DNA of 64,000 nucleotides from VRUE01 sp963840565. Lineage in GTDB: Bacteria > Actinomycetota > Thermoleophilia > Solirubrobacterales > 70-9. The stretch's first letter is position 1. Every line of letters begins with the position of its first letter. Both the position numbers and the translations under genes were made by a program. The DNA lies in contig CAWIZH010000006.1 in assembly GCA_963840565.1 (NCBI GenBank), positions 186,001 through 250,000 on the forward strand, given 5' to 3'. Under the pieces are notes generated by a model. That model made no database searches. It was not told the DNA's origin and saw nothing but the letters and a program-made list of their open reading frames with translations. Of the stretch, positions 7,531-14,863 are shown piece after piece.

Positions 7531-8534
7531 GCGCCCGGCGACTCGAGCCACTCGCGCATCGTCGTGTGACTCGCGCTGGGTTCGCCCGTGGTCAGCTCTT
7601 GGCGGAGGTCGCCGAGGGTGCCGTAGCGCTCGGCGACGACGTTGTGGCGGTGGATCGTCTCGAGGTTCTCCTGGCGGGCCATGACGAAGGCCTCGGCCGG
7701 CAGGTCGGGGTAGCCCTCGACCACGGCGCGGATCATCTCCCGCACGCAGTCCTCGACGAAGCGCGGCTGCGAGTGGGCCTTGGCGACGACGGCGAGCTCG
7801 TCGGGGCGCTTCATCAGCTCGTAGATCTCCGAGCTCATCGAGCCCTCGACGATGCGCAGCAGCTCCGGCGCGTCGATCCAGGCGTCGCCGCCCTCGGGGC
7901 AGCCGATGTAGAGGGTGCCGATGCCGCGCTGATTGTGGGTGGCGACCGGGACCGCCTCGATCGCCCGCTCGACCTGCTCGGGGTCGAAGCCCGCCTCGGC
8001 CAGCTTTTCGCGGCCGAGCTCGGCGACCATCTCCTGGGCGCAGGGGCAGGCGGTCATGCCCTGGGCCTGGACTCCGGTCAGCGTCCGGTTGCCACGCTCT
8101 GAGGCGACGGCGGTGCCGAACAGCCCGTAGATCTCCTGGGTCGAGTGGCCGGTTGCCGGCGTCTTCACTGTCTCCGGATAGCGGGCGGAGACGGAGACCT
8201 CGGCGCGGCGGCCATGCTGGCTCTCGCGCACGCGCTGGGCGATGTGGGCGGCGAGCGTCTCGGCGCGGAAGGCCTCGCCGAGCACGACCTCGTCGATCGC
8301 CTCGCCGACGTTCTCCTCGAAGCGGGACATGTGGACGCCGGCCTGGCGCGGCTCGAGGTCGACGAAGCACTCGAAGTTGGCGTGGTAGAGGTTCTCGGTG
8401 CCGTCGGCCTTGACCCTGATCACCTTCTCGACTCCGGTGACGCCGACGCGCGAGAGGCTGACCTGCGTCGCCGGTATCGACGCCTGCACGTCGGGCGCGG
8501 TGAGCGAGGGGGTCATGGTCGTACGGGTCGCCAC
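7527..8534 (-). CDS. folE2: GTP cyclohydrolase FolE2 (MptA-like)
   Basis: A 335-residue enzyme of the type-IB GTP cyclohydrolase family (COG1469), which makes dihydroneopterin triphosphate or its cyclic phosphate from GTP as the first step of folate biosynthesis. The metal-binding cysteine motif GMTACPCAQ lies at 159-167 (C163 and C165), and the HxxQRG segment follows near 205. FolE2 is the zinc-independent alternative to FolE and is often used under metal limitation. The alternative start ATG at codon 7 would shorten it slightly. It is divergent from the sigma factor gene. Confidence 0.9.
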   Translation of the reverse strand: MATRTTMTPSLTAPDVQASIPATQVSLSRVGVTGVEKVIRVKADGTENLYHANFECFVDLEPRQAGVHMSRFEENVGEAIDEVVLGEAFRAETLAAHIAQRVRESQHGRRAEVSVSARYPETVKTPATGHSTQEIYGLFGTAVASERGNRTLTGVQAQGMTACPCAQEMVAELGREKLAEAGFDPEQVERAIEAVPVATHNQRGIGTLYIGCPEGGDAWIDAPELLRIVEGSMSSEIYELMKRPDELAVVAKAHSQPRFVEDCVREMIRAVVEGYPDLPAEAFVMARQENLETIHRHNVVAERYGTLGDLRQELTTGEPSASHTTMREWLESPGA

Positions 8535-8647
8535 GGCTTATGCAGAGTAAGCAACTCGGCGGCTCGGCCGGTTGCCGGGGGCGCTCAAAGAACCTTTTCT
8601 TCTGCCTATACTTCGGGCAGCCGGAGCGTTGGGGCCGGCGCCCCGGA

Positions 8648-9817
8648 ATGGGAGAGGGTTGGACCGGAGGCAGTGATATCGAACCGTTGGAGACGGTCCC
8701 GCGGGGACTCGATCAGGATTCGGATGTCCAGCAGTTTGCGGAGCCGGAGGAGCTTCGTGGCCTGATCGCGCTGGGGCGCGAGCGTGGCTACCTCACCTTC
8801 GAGCAGATCGCGACCACGCTGGAGGAGGTCGAGGTCACCAAGGAGCAGATCTCCGGCCTGCACGCCCACCTGGTCGAGGTCGGCGTCGAAGTAATCGCCG
8901 AGGAGGGCGTCGACGCTTATAAGGAGGCGCGGGCGGAAGAGGCCAACGGCGCGGTCTCGAAGAAAGACGACGGCCTGGACCTGACGGTCGAACCGAGCCT
9001 CGACTCGCTGCGGCTCTACCTGCGCTCGATCGGCCAGGTCGAGCTGCTCACCGCCGCCGAGGAGGTCTATCTGGCGAAGCGGATCGAGCGCGGCGACATG
9101 CTGGCCAAGCGTCAGATGGTCGAGGCCAACCTGCGCCTCGTCGTCTCGATCGCCAAGGGCTACCTGGGGCGGGGACTGAGCTTCCTCGACCTGATCCAGG
9201 AGGGCTCATTGGGGCTGATCCGGGCGGTGGAGAAGTTCGACTACCGCCGCGGCTACAAGTTCTCCACCTACGCGACCTGGTGGATCCGCCAGGCGGTGAC
9301 GCGGGCGATCGCCGACAAGGCGCGGACGATCCGCATCCCCGTCCACATGGTCGAGAAGCTGAACCGGGTCGCCCACGTCGAGCGCGCGATGGTGCAGTCG
9401 CTCGGCCGTGAGCCCGAGCCGCACGAGATCGCCGCCGAGCTGCGCTGGCCGCTGGAAGAAGTGCGCGACATCCTCCGCGTCGCTCAGCTGCCGGTCTCAC
9501 TGGAGAAGCCGGTCGGCGACGAGGACGAATCGGAGCTGGGCGATTTCGTCGCCGACGAAGAAGTGGCCGAGCCGTTCGAGGAGGCGAGCGAGCACCTGCA
9601 GCGCGAGGGGGTGCGGCGGGCACTCGATGCCCTGCCCGAGCGCGAGCGCCAGGTGATCGAGCTGCGCTACGGCCTCTCCGGCCTGGAGCCGCTGACGCTC
9701 GAGGACGTGGGGAAGACTTTCGGCGTCACCCGCGAGCGGATCCGCCAGATCGAGACCAACACGCTGAAGAAGCTGCGCGCCCTGCCCGAGGCGCAGATGC
9801 TGCGCGAAGCCGGTTAA
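8648..9817 (+). CDS. rpoD: RNA polymerase sigma-70 factor, RpoD type
   Basis: A 389-residue principal-type sigma factor. From the N-terminus: a region 1.1-like helical segment, region 1.2 (SLRLYLRSIGQVELL), region 2 with the core-binding and -10 recognition helix (DLIQEGSLGLIRAVEKFDYRR, then TYATWWIRQAV), region 3, and region 4 with the -35 helix-turn-helix (LTLEDVGKTFGVTRERIRQIE). Length and the 1.1 segment fit a housekeeping or group-2 factor. I use ATG 8648; an upstream in-frame ATG at 8540 would add 36 atypical residues and lies upstream of a possible -10 hexamer (tatact, 8607). Overlaps the next gene's stop by 4 bases. Confidence 0.92.
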   Translation: MGEGWTGGSDIEPLETVPRGLDQDSDVQQFAEPEELRGLIALGRERGYLTFEQIATTLEEVEVTKEQISGLHAHLVEVGVEVIAEEGVDAYKEARAEEANGAVSKKDDGLDLTVEPSLDSLRLYLRSIGQVELLTAAEEVYLAKRIERGDMLAKRQMVEANLRLVVSIAKGYLGRGLSFLDLIQEGSLGLIRAVEKFDYRRGYKFSTYATWWIRQAVTRAIADKARTIRIPVHMVEKLNRVAHVERAMVQSLGREPEPHEIAAELRWPLEEVRDILRVAQLPVSLEKPVGDEDESELGDFVADEEVAEPFEEASEHLQREGVRRALDALPERERQVIELRYGLSGLEPLTLEDVGKTFGVTRERIRQIETNTLKKLRALPEAQMLREAG

Positions 9818-10272
9818 CGCGGCTCGAGCACGATGACCGAGGCCTCTCGGTCGAGCTTGTCCTGGTAATCGTCGAAGCCGGCGTACTGCTCGTTGTGCTT
9901 GCGCCAGAGCTCGGCGCGCTCCTCGCCCTCGGCGATGCGGGCGCGGACCGGGTAGCGCTTGCGGCCAAGCTCGACTTCGCCCTCGGGGTTGGCCTTGAGG
10001 TTGAGCGACCAGGCCGGGACCTTGGCGTTGCCGGCGTTGGTGTTGATCACGACGACGTTCTCGCCATCGGCGAGGTAGACGACCGGCGCGGTGCGCTGCT
10101 GGCCGGACTTGCGGCCCGTCGTGGTGAGCAGCAGGACCGGGGCACGGCCGACCTTGCCGCCGATGCGCCCGCCGCTGAGCCGGTAGAGCGGCGTGTTGAG
10201 CTTGCCGGTCCAGCGCAGCCCGGTGGCACCAAGTGAGTTCGAGATCCGCGCGAGCGTGTGGTCGTCGGGCAT
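9814..10272 (-). CDS. F420-dependent nitroreductase-family protein (DDN-like)
   Basis: A 152-residue protein of the deazaflavin-dependent nitroreductase (DUF385/Ddn) split-barrel family. The core PVLLLTTTGRKSGQQRTAPV and the following VVVINTNAGNAKVPAW segment are the conserved cofactor-binding strands. Such enzymes use reduced coenzyme F420 to reduce quinones or nitro compounds at the membrane; the substrate here is unknown. ATG 10272 opens the conserved part; a longer frame upstream runs through the hairpin at 10294 and is rejected. Confidence 0.88.
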   Translation of the reverse strand: MPDDHTLARISNSLGATGLRWTGKLNTPLYRLSGGRIGGKVGRAPVLLLTTTGRKSGQQRTAPVVYLADGENVVVINTNAGNAKVPAWSLNLKANPEGEVELGRKRYPVRARIAEGEERAELWRKHNEQYAGFDDYQDKLDREASVIVLEPR

Positions 10273-10293
10273 GCCCCCGAGTATTCCAGAGGC

Positions 10294-10339
10294 TGACTTC
10301 GCCTTTAGTAGTCCAAGAGGACGCATAAAGGCGAAGTCA
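10294..10339. repeat. long hairpin, family B copy 1 (divergent promoter region)
   Basis: Arms of 21 bases (10294-10314 and 10319-10339), starting tgacttcgcctttag and ending aaaggcgaagtca, pair with three mismatches near a 4-base tip. The right arm from gacgcataaagg onward is identical to the copy at 36120-36139. In both cases the hairpin lies between the starts of two divergent genes, so it cannot simply be a terminator. Confidence 0.7.
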
Positions 10340-10356
10340 CCGCGTAGAGTTGGGCG

Positions 10357-10737
10357 ATGGCCGAGCCGCACCCGTTCCGTCTTGCCGCCGAAGCCAAGGA
10401 CCTCGATCTCCTTACCGAGACCCTGCGCGAGGACGTCGTCCTGCACAGCCCGATCCTCTTCCGCGGCTTCGAGGGTCGCGAGATGGTCAGCGCCGTCCTC
10501 ACCCACGTCGCCGCCACGCTCGAAGGCCTCACTTATATAGACGAGCTGCACGAAGGCCGCTCCGTCGCCCTCCGCTTCAAGGCCAACGTCGGCGACCGCG
10601 AGCTGGAGGGCATCGACTTCCTCGAGCTCGACGAGGACGGCCGCGTCGCCGAGCTCACCGTCTTCATGCGCCCGATGTCGGCTCTCACCGCCTTCAACGA
10701 GCAGATGAAGGAGCGGCTGGGCGTCGCGCCGGGTTAG
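10357..10737 (+). CDS. SnoaL/NTF2-like fold protein
   Basis: A 126-residue protein with a SnoaL-like alpha+beta fold: N-terminal helices (AEAKDLDLLTETLREDVV), then HSPILFRGFEGRE and curved strands ending in VFMRPM. The family includes polyketide cyclases, isomerases and many proteins of unknown role, so no substrate is proposed. Starts at ATG 10357, 17 bases after the family B hairpin. The stop is adjacent to the stop of the AbrB-like frame on the other strand. Confidence 0.75.
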   Translation: MAEPHPFRLAAEAKDLDLLTETLREDVVLHSPILFRGFEGREMVSAVLTHVAATLEGLTYIDELHEGRSVALRFKANVGDRELEGIDFLELDEDGRVAELTVFMRPMSALTAFNEQMKERLGVAPG

Positions 10738-10965
10738 CTACGTCTGGCCTGACGGCGTTTCCAGGCGCTCCAAGATGACGCGGCCCGGCCCATCGGCACG
10801 AGCATGAAGTCGATCACCGGGCGCGAGACCGGCGTTGCGGAATGGCACGCTCGGGATCGTTATTTGGTGTTGAGGAGAGACTTGCGTTCGCTGGAATCGC
10901 AGCGGTGCGTCGGTTAGTGCTGACCCATCTCGGATGCTGGTGGAGGGATTGCCAAGAACCTGCAA
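10738..10965 (-). CDS. possible AbrB/SpoVT-type DNA-binding protein, start uncertain
   Basis: The C-terminal half of this frame matches the swapped-hairpin AbrB domain pattern (TQVSPQHQITIPS, then AGLAPGDRLHA, then GRVILERLE). This domain is usual in MazE-like antitoxins and transition-state regulators. No toxin gene is adjacent. The frame is open up to 10995 but that would enter tRNA-Tyr, so I place the start at a TTG (10963-10965). No clear ribosome site is visible, so this may be a truncated relic behind the tRNA. Confidence 0.45.
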   Translation of the reverse strand: MQVLGNPSTSIRDGSALTDAPLRFQRTQVSPQHQITIPSVPFRNAGLAPGDRLHARADGPGRVILERLETPSGQT

Positions 10966-11558
10966 CTTGATGGGGGAGGTGGGAATCGAACCCACTCAAG
11001 CAGTGCTACCGACTTTACAGGCCGGCCCGGCTCTCCAGCTCCGGCGCTCCCCCTAGTTTGGGACGGCGATTCTAGAGCTGTGGCCTCATTCGGGTAGATC
11101 AGACGCTCAATTGGTTGCCCTCGCTCGATCTCGAACTCCGAGTATTTCGACCCACCGAGAGCAACCTGGCGTTGGGCCTCGATAGAAGCCGCCGGAATGA
11201 ACCAGCGACGGCCGTCGCCGACAAGGGCAAAGAGGAAGTCGACGTTTGCGGGATCGAATGTCTTTGTGGTTTTGCTCCAACTCTGGTTGCCACCGTTGGT
11301 TGCGATCATCACGCGCCAACGACGATGCCCCTTCGGCGTTTCTGCGCTTTGGGTTGAGGTCTTGACTTGCACCCGACATATGCGGCCGTCTATCTCAGCC
11401 GTCAAGTCAACATCGGGGCTGTGGCCGAGTGGAACCCAGATGAGAGCTCCTTTGCTTGCGAGCCACTCCATTGCTGAGAACTCGCCGAGGTCGCCCTGGG
11501 TCCGGCGATTGATCAGGCGCTCACGGTGTTGAGGCTTCGGGGTCGGGCCGGCTTTCAT
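10914..11558 (-). CDS. PD-(D/E)XK nuclease-like protein whose C-terminus runs through tRNA-Tyr
   Basis: The first 150 residues resemble the PD-(D/E)XK endonuclease family known from group I intron-encoded enzymes: GDLGEFSAMEWLASKG, then the catalytic PDVDLTAE and RVQVKTS (Asp and Glu/Gln-x-Lys positions). The frame then continues through tRNA-Tyr on the same strand, so about 40 C-terminal residues are tRNA or tRNA-flanking translation rich in proline, and stops at 10914. I prefer ATG 11558; a GTG at 11567 is an alternative. A CGAAC-N4-GTTCG SOS box covers the start region, so induction by DNA damage is likely. Mobile-element origin is possible but no second end is visible. Confidence 0.65.
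   Translation of the reverse strand: MKAGPTPKPQHRERLINRRTQGDLGEFSAMEWLASKGALIWVPLGHSPDVDLTAEIDGRICRVQVKTSTQSAETPKGHRRWRVMIATNGGNQSWSKTTKTFDPANVDFLFALVGDGRRWFIPAASIEAQRQVALGGSKYSEFEIERGQPIERLIYPNEATALESPSQTRGSAGAGEPGRPVKSVALLEWVRFPPPPSSCRFLAIPPPASEMGQH
10971..11053 (-). tRNA. tRNA-Tyr (GTA)
   Basis: On the minus strand the acceptor strands GGGGGAG and CTCCCCC pair, with discriminator A at 10971. The D stem is CCGG/CCGG. The anticodon stem CCGGC/GTCGG closes the loop CTGTAAA, giving anticodon GTA. A 13-base variable arm, expected of bacterial tRNA-Tyr, precedes the T arm GTGGG/CCCAC with loop TTCGATT. No CCA is encoded. It lies inside the open frame of the nuclease-like gene, same strand. Confidence 0.95.
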
Positions 11559-11560
11559 CA

Positions 11561-11574
11561 CGAACACATGTTCG
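11561..11574. promoter_or_regulatory. LexA (SOS) box at the nuclease gene start
   Basis: CGAACACATGTTCG fits the actinobacterial LexA consensus CGAAC-N4-GTTCG exactly. It overlaps the alternative GTG start of the nuclease-like gene and lies three bases upstream of ATG 11558. A second exact box is at 37981. Confidence 0.7.
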
Positions 11575-11626
11575 CAAAAGCTTCAGACAGAAAGTTTCGC
11601 CGCCCAACCTGCGCGATGATGCTCTG

Positions 11627-12349
11627 ATGAATGGGAGCAACCTCGATGACCGAGTAATTGCGATCGCCGGGGTTGCCGGTGGGCTTGGGCCGGTGGTCGC
11701 GGGGCGGCTCGCGGACGCTGGAGCGACGATCGCCGGGACCGACATGTCTCAGGAGCGGATCGATGAGGTCGGCGCCCAGTTTGGCTTGCCCGCCGAGCGC
11801 TGGGACGGGCGCGCGGTCGATCTGCTCGACGAGGAGGCGACTCGGGCTTGGTGCGCGGCGCTGCTCGAGCGCTTCGGCCGGGTCGATGCGCTGCTGCACC
11901 TGGTCGGTGGCTGGCGTGGGGGGGAGCCCTTGCACGAGGCCTCGCTGGAGGACTGGGACGTGCTCCACGACTCGCTCGTTCGCACCGTCCAGCACACCAC
12001 GCGCGCCTTCCACGACGCGCTGCTGGCCGGCGAGCACGGCCGCTTCGTCCTCGTCTCCTCCAAGCAGGCGCAAGCGCCGACGAACACCAATGCGGCCTAC
12101 GCCTCGGCCAAGGCCGCGGCCGAGGCTTGGACTCTCGCCTACGCCGACGGCTTCGAAGGCACCGCGGCGACCGCCAACATCATCGTCGTCGACGCGATCC
12201 TCACCCCGCGCATGCGGGAGCAGAGCCCCGGCGAGGAATTTCCCACCTTCACCCCGGCCGAGGACCTCGCCGAGGCGATCGCATTTCTCTGCTCAGACCC
12301 GTCGAAAAAGATGAACGGGCAGCGTTTCCCGCTTACGATGAACGGGTGA
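11627..12349 (+). CDS. short-chain dehydrogenase/reductase
   Basis: A 240-residue classical SDR. The glycine-rich cofactor loop is GVAGGLG near residues 15-21 (one residue off the usual TGxxxGxG), and the catalytic triad is Ser (VSSKQ), Tyr and Lys (YASAK) near 140-160. Oxidoreduction of a hydroxyl or keto group with NAD(P)H is expected; the substrate is unknown. Starts at ATG 11627. Its TGA stop overlaps the GTG of the MerR gene by 4 bases, so the two are translationally coupled. Confidence 0.9.
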   Translation: MNGSNLDDRVIAIAGVAGGLGPVVAGRLADAGATIAGTDMSQERIDEVGAQFGLPAERWDGRAVDLLDEEATRAWCAALLERFGRVDALLHLVGGWRGGEPLHEASLEDWDVLHDSLVRTVQHTTRAFHDALLAGEHGRFVLVSSKQAQAPTNTNAAYASAKAAAEAWTLAYADGFEGTAATANIIVVDAILTPRMREQSPGEEFPTFTPAEDLAEAIAFLCSDPSKKMNGQRFPLTMNG

Positions 12350-13122
12350 GCAAACCCGCCAAGGGGGAGATGACGATCGGCGAGCTTGCCGAGCGAACCG
12401 GCATGACGGTGCGCAACATCCGCGCCCACCAGACCCGTGGGCTGCTGCCGCCGCCGGTCGTGCACGGGCGCACCGGCTATTACAACGAGGAGCACATGGC
12501 GCGGATCGAACTGACCCGCGAACTGCAGGCCGAGGGCCTCAACCTGGAGGCGATCCGGCGCATGGGGGAAAGCGTCGACGGCGCCGCCGAGGAGGTCCAC
12601 AACCTCACTCGCACCCTCCGTGCCCCCTTCGAAGAGGAGGCGCCGGAGATCGTCGACCTGGTCGAGCTGGCGGAGTTGTGGAAGAAAGAGGTCGAAGAAG
12701 GGCGCGGCTTCGAGATGCTCGAACGCGGGGAAAAGCTCGGCACGATCCGCTCCCTGCCCGACGGCAAAGTCGAGGTGATCAGCCCGCGGATGATGAACGC
12801 GGCCGCCGCCCTGGCCGACGTCGGCATGAACCCCGACGCCGTCTTCGCCGTCGCCGAGAAGCTGCGCCGCAAGGCCGACGAGATCGCCCAGCTCTTCACC
12901 GACCTCTTCCTAGAGCAGGTCTGGAAGCCCTTCGACGAAGCCGGCCGCCCCGAGGGCGACTGGCCGAAAGTGCGCGAAACGCTCGAGCGCACCCGTCCCC
13001 TCGGCGCCGACGTCCTGATGGGCGTCTTCCAGATCGCGATCGCCGAGGCGACCGACAAAGCGCTGGGCCGAACCATCCGCTCGGTCGCGCGCAGCGAGAC
13101 GGCGCGGGCCGGACGAAAGTAG
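12346..13122 (+). CDS. MerR-family transcriptional regulator
   Basis: A 258-residue protein. Residues 8-75 form a MerR winged helix (TIGELAERTGMTVRNIRAHQ, then YYNEEHMARIELTRELQ). The usual Tyr-Tyr of the wing is replaced by RAHQ, seen in some actinobacterial relatives. The 180-residue C-terminal half is helical and longer than in metal-sensing members; no cysteines suited to metal binding are seen. It starts at GTG 12346, overlapping the SDR stop, and probably regulates that operon. Confidence 0.88.
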   Translation: MSKPAKGEMTIGELAERTGMTVRNIRAHQTRGLLPPPVVHGRTGYYNEEHMARIELTRELQAEGLNLEAIRRMGESVDGAAEEVHNLTRTLRAPFEEEAPEIVDLVELAELWKKEVEEGRGFEMLERGEKLGTIRSLPDGKVEVISPRMMNAAAALADVGMNPDAVFAVAEKLRRKADEIAQLFTDLFLEQVWKPFDEAGRPEGDWPKVRETLERTRPLGADVLMGVFQIAIAEATDKALGRTIRSVARSETARAGRK

Positions 13123-13167
13123 GCTGGCCTGTGCGTAGAAGCTAAGATATACAATACTAAGTCGTGC

Positions 13168-13173
13168 TATAGT
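13168..13173 (+). promoter_or_regulatory. candidate -10 element (TATAGT) of a near-leaderless promoter
   Basis: An AT-rich island (13139-13180) within GC-rich DNA contains TATAGT ending 11 bases before the GTG start of the ATPase gene, which would put the transcript start about 5 bases from the start codon. No convincing -35 is seen. A second -10-like TACAAT is at 13150. Confidence 0.4.
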
Positions 13174-13184
13174 TTCTCAGCACA

Positions 13185-14612
13185 GTGCCCTTCTACAACC
13201 GCAGCGATGAGCTCGCCGCTCTCGGCGAGCGGCTGGACTCGAAACGAGCCGAGTACTTCGTCCTGTACGGACGCCGGCGGATCGGCAAGAGCCGGCTGCT
13301 GCGTCACTTTGGCGAGCGTTGCCGCCAGCTCTATTTCGAGGCGAGCTCGGGCAGCCGCCAGGATCAGCTTGACGACATCTCTGCCGAGCTGGCGCGCTTT
13401 ACCGGCAGCCGCCTCTTTGCCGAGCAGCCGCTGAGCAGCTGGCGCGCCGCCTTCGCCGCCTTCTCGGAGCTGCTGAAGGACGGCCAGACCATGATCGTCC
13501 TCGACGAGTTCCAGTTCATCGCTCGCCAGGAGCCGGAGATCGGCTCCCTGCTCAATCGCTTCGCTGCCGAGCACGAGGACGACGGCAACCTCTTCCTCTG
13601 TCTCTCCGGCTCGGACGTCAGCTTCTTCGAGCGCTCTGTGGTCGGCTATGGAGCGACGACCTACGGCCGCCGAACGGGCTCGCTGCGCCTCCAGCCCTTT
13701 CCCTGGCAGGAGATCGGTGCCTTCACCAAGGGCTGGGGCGTCGAGGACAGGATTAGGGCCTGGGCCGTCTTCGGCGGGGTGCCGTACTACCTGAAGGAGA
13801 TCGACCCCGAGCGCGATCTGGCCGAGGCGATCCGCCGCGCCGTCCTCTACCCCGACGGCCTGCTGCGCGAGGAGCCTCGTTTCCTGCTCGCGCAGGAGAG
13901 CCGCCTGCGCGACACCGACACCTATATGTCCTGCCTGCGCGCCATCGCCGGCGGCGTTACCCGCCTCAACGAGATCGCGCAGCGAACCGGCAGGGGCCGC
14001 TCGGAGGAGATCCGCCCCTTCCTCGAGACGCTCGAGGAGATGGGCCTGGTCGAGCGTCGCTACCCGGTGACCAAGGCCTCCGGCAAGAAGGTCCACTACG
14101 CCATCTCCGATCCCTTCCTGCGCTTCTGGTTTCGCTTCGTCGCCCCGCGCGAAAGCCGCCTGCAGACCCGTGAGGACGCCGATCGCTACCTGACCGAGTC
14201 GGTGCTCCCGCAGCTCGACAAGTTCGTTTCAGAGGACGCCTTCGAGCGGGTATGCCAGGGTTGGCTGCGCGACGAGCTCGATGTCGCGGCCGAGACGGGC
14301 CGCTGGTGGGGCTCGATCCGCCGCCGCGAGGACGGCAAGCTGCGCAGCCGCGCCTACGAGGCGGACGCGGTCGCGATCGACGCCGAGGGCGAGGTGCTCG
14401 CGCTCGGCTCCTGCAAGTGGCCGGACGCCGAGGCCAAAGGCCACGTCCACGAGGCAGGTGAGCTCGACAAGCTGGAGACGATTCGCAGCGAGCTGAGCGC
14501 TCCCGGGGCGCAGCTCTACTTCTTCGATCGCACTGGCTTTTCGCCCCGGCTCGAAGAGCTACAGGCCGAGCGCGACGACGTGCATCTGGTCCTGGCCGAG
14601 CAGCTCGGCTGA
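13185..14612 (+). CDS. archaeal-type AAA ATPase with DUF234-like C-terminal domain
   Basis: A 475-residue P-loop ATPase of the MJ/archaeal ATPase family. Walker A is GRRRIGKS (near 30-37) and Walker B is MIVLDEFQF (near 103-111). A winged-helix segment follows (around 255-310), then the DUF234 nuclease-like domain (ISDPFLRFWFRFV onward). Proteins of this family are often mobile or linked to toxin-antitoxin and defence regions; their substrate is unknown. The GTG start at 13185 is nearly leaderless. The decayed ATPase remnants near 25.5-26.9 kb belong to related families. Confidence 0.85.
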   Translation: MPFYNRSDELAALGERLDSKRAEYFVLYGRRRIGKSRLLRHFGERCRQLYFEASSGSRQDQLDDISAELARFTGSRLFAEQPLSSWRAAFAAFSELLKDGQTMIVLDEFQFIARQEPEIGSLLNRFAAEHEDDGNLFLCLSGSDVSFFERSVVGYGATTYGRRTGSLRLQPFPWQEIGAFTKGWGVEDRIRAWAVFGGVPYYLKEIDPERDLAEAIRRAVLYPDGLLREEPRFLLAQESRLRDTDTYMSCLRAIAGGVTRLNEIAQRTGRGRSEEIRPFLETLEEMGLVERRYPVTKASGKKVHYAISDPFLRFWFRFVAPRESRLQTREDADRYLTESVLPQLDKFVSEDAFERVCQGWLRDELDVAAETGRWWGSIRRREDGKLRSRAYEADAVAIDAEGEVLALGSCKWPDAEAKGHVHEAGELDKLETIRSELSAPGAQLYFFDRTGFSPRLEELQAERDDVHLVLAEQLG

Positions 14613-14648
14613 GCAACCGCTAGAGAAACCCTCCGCTTCGCCGTTGCC

Positions 14649-14667
14649 GCTCTCCGCGCTGGAGAGC
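14649..14667. terminator. short hairpin after the ATPase gene
   Basis: Arms gctctcc and ggagagc (7 bp, perfect) around gcgct, 36 bases after the stop. No T-tract follows. The 250-base gap to the collagen-like gene also holds TTGACA at 14695 with a palindrome (CAAAC-aa-GTTTG, 14705-14716) just downstream and a catact hexamer at 14721, so the promoter of the collagen-like gene is probably here. Confidence 0.45.
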
Positions 14668-14863
14668 CAAATCCCTATGGGAACGCGCGTGACCTTGACA
14701 TTCGCAAACAAGTTTGTTCTCATACTGCGCAGCTTCATGTACGAAGTAGTTCAGTTCGCATAGGGATGTGGACCGAACGTCAAACAGGGATAACCGAGCC
14801 TCGAGGAAGCCGCTAAGGGAAGCGGCGGGCAGAGGGGCTCAAGGGACAAGGAGAGAGATCTAG

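Noticed and set aside
8540..8647. ATG 8540 as start of the sigma factor
   Set aside because: It adds 36 residues with a Cys/Phe-rich stretch not seen in sigma factors and would begin upstream of the possible -10 hexamer at 8607.
10273..10551. Longer N-terminus for the F420-type nitroreductase gene (starting at 10551)
   Set aside because: The additional 93 residues run through the family B hairpin and overlap the opposite-strand SnoaL-like gene, with no similarity to the family.
14705..14716. CAAACaaGTTTG as a LexA box
   Set aside because: It lacks the C-G-A-A-C/G-T-T-C-G ends and the four-base spacer; only the boxes at 11561 and 37981 fit.
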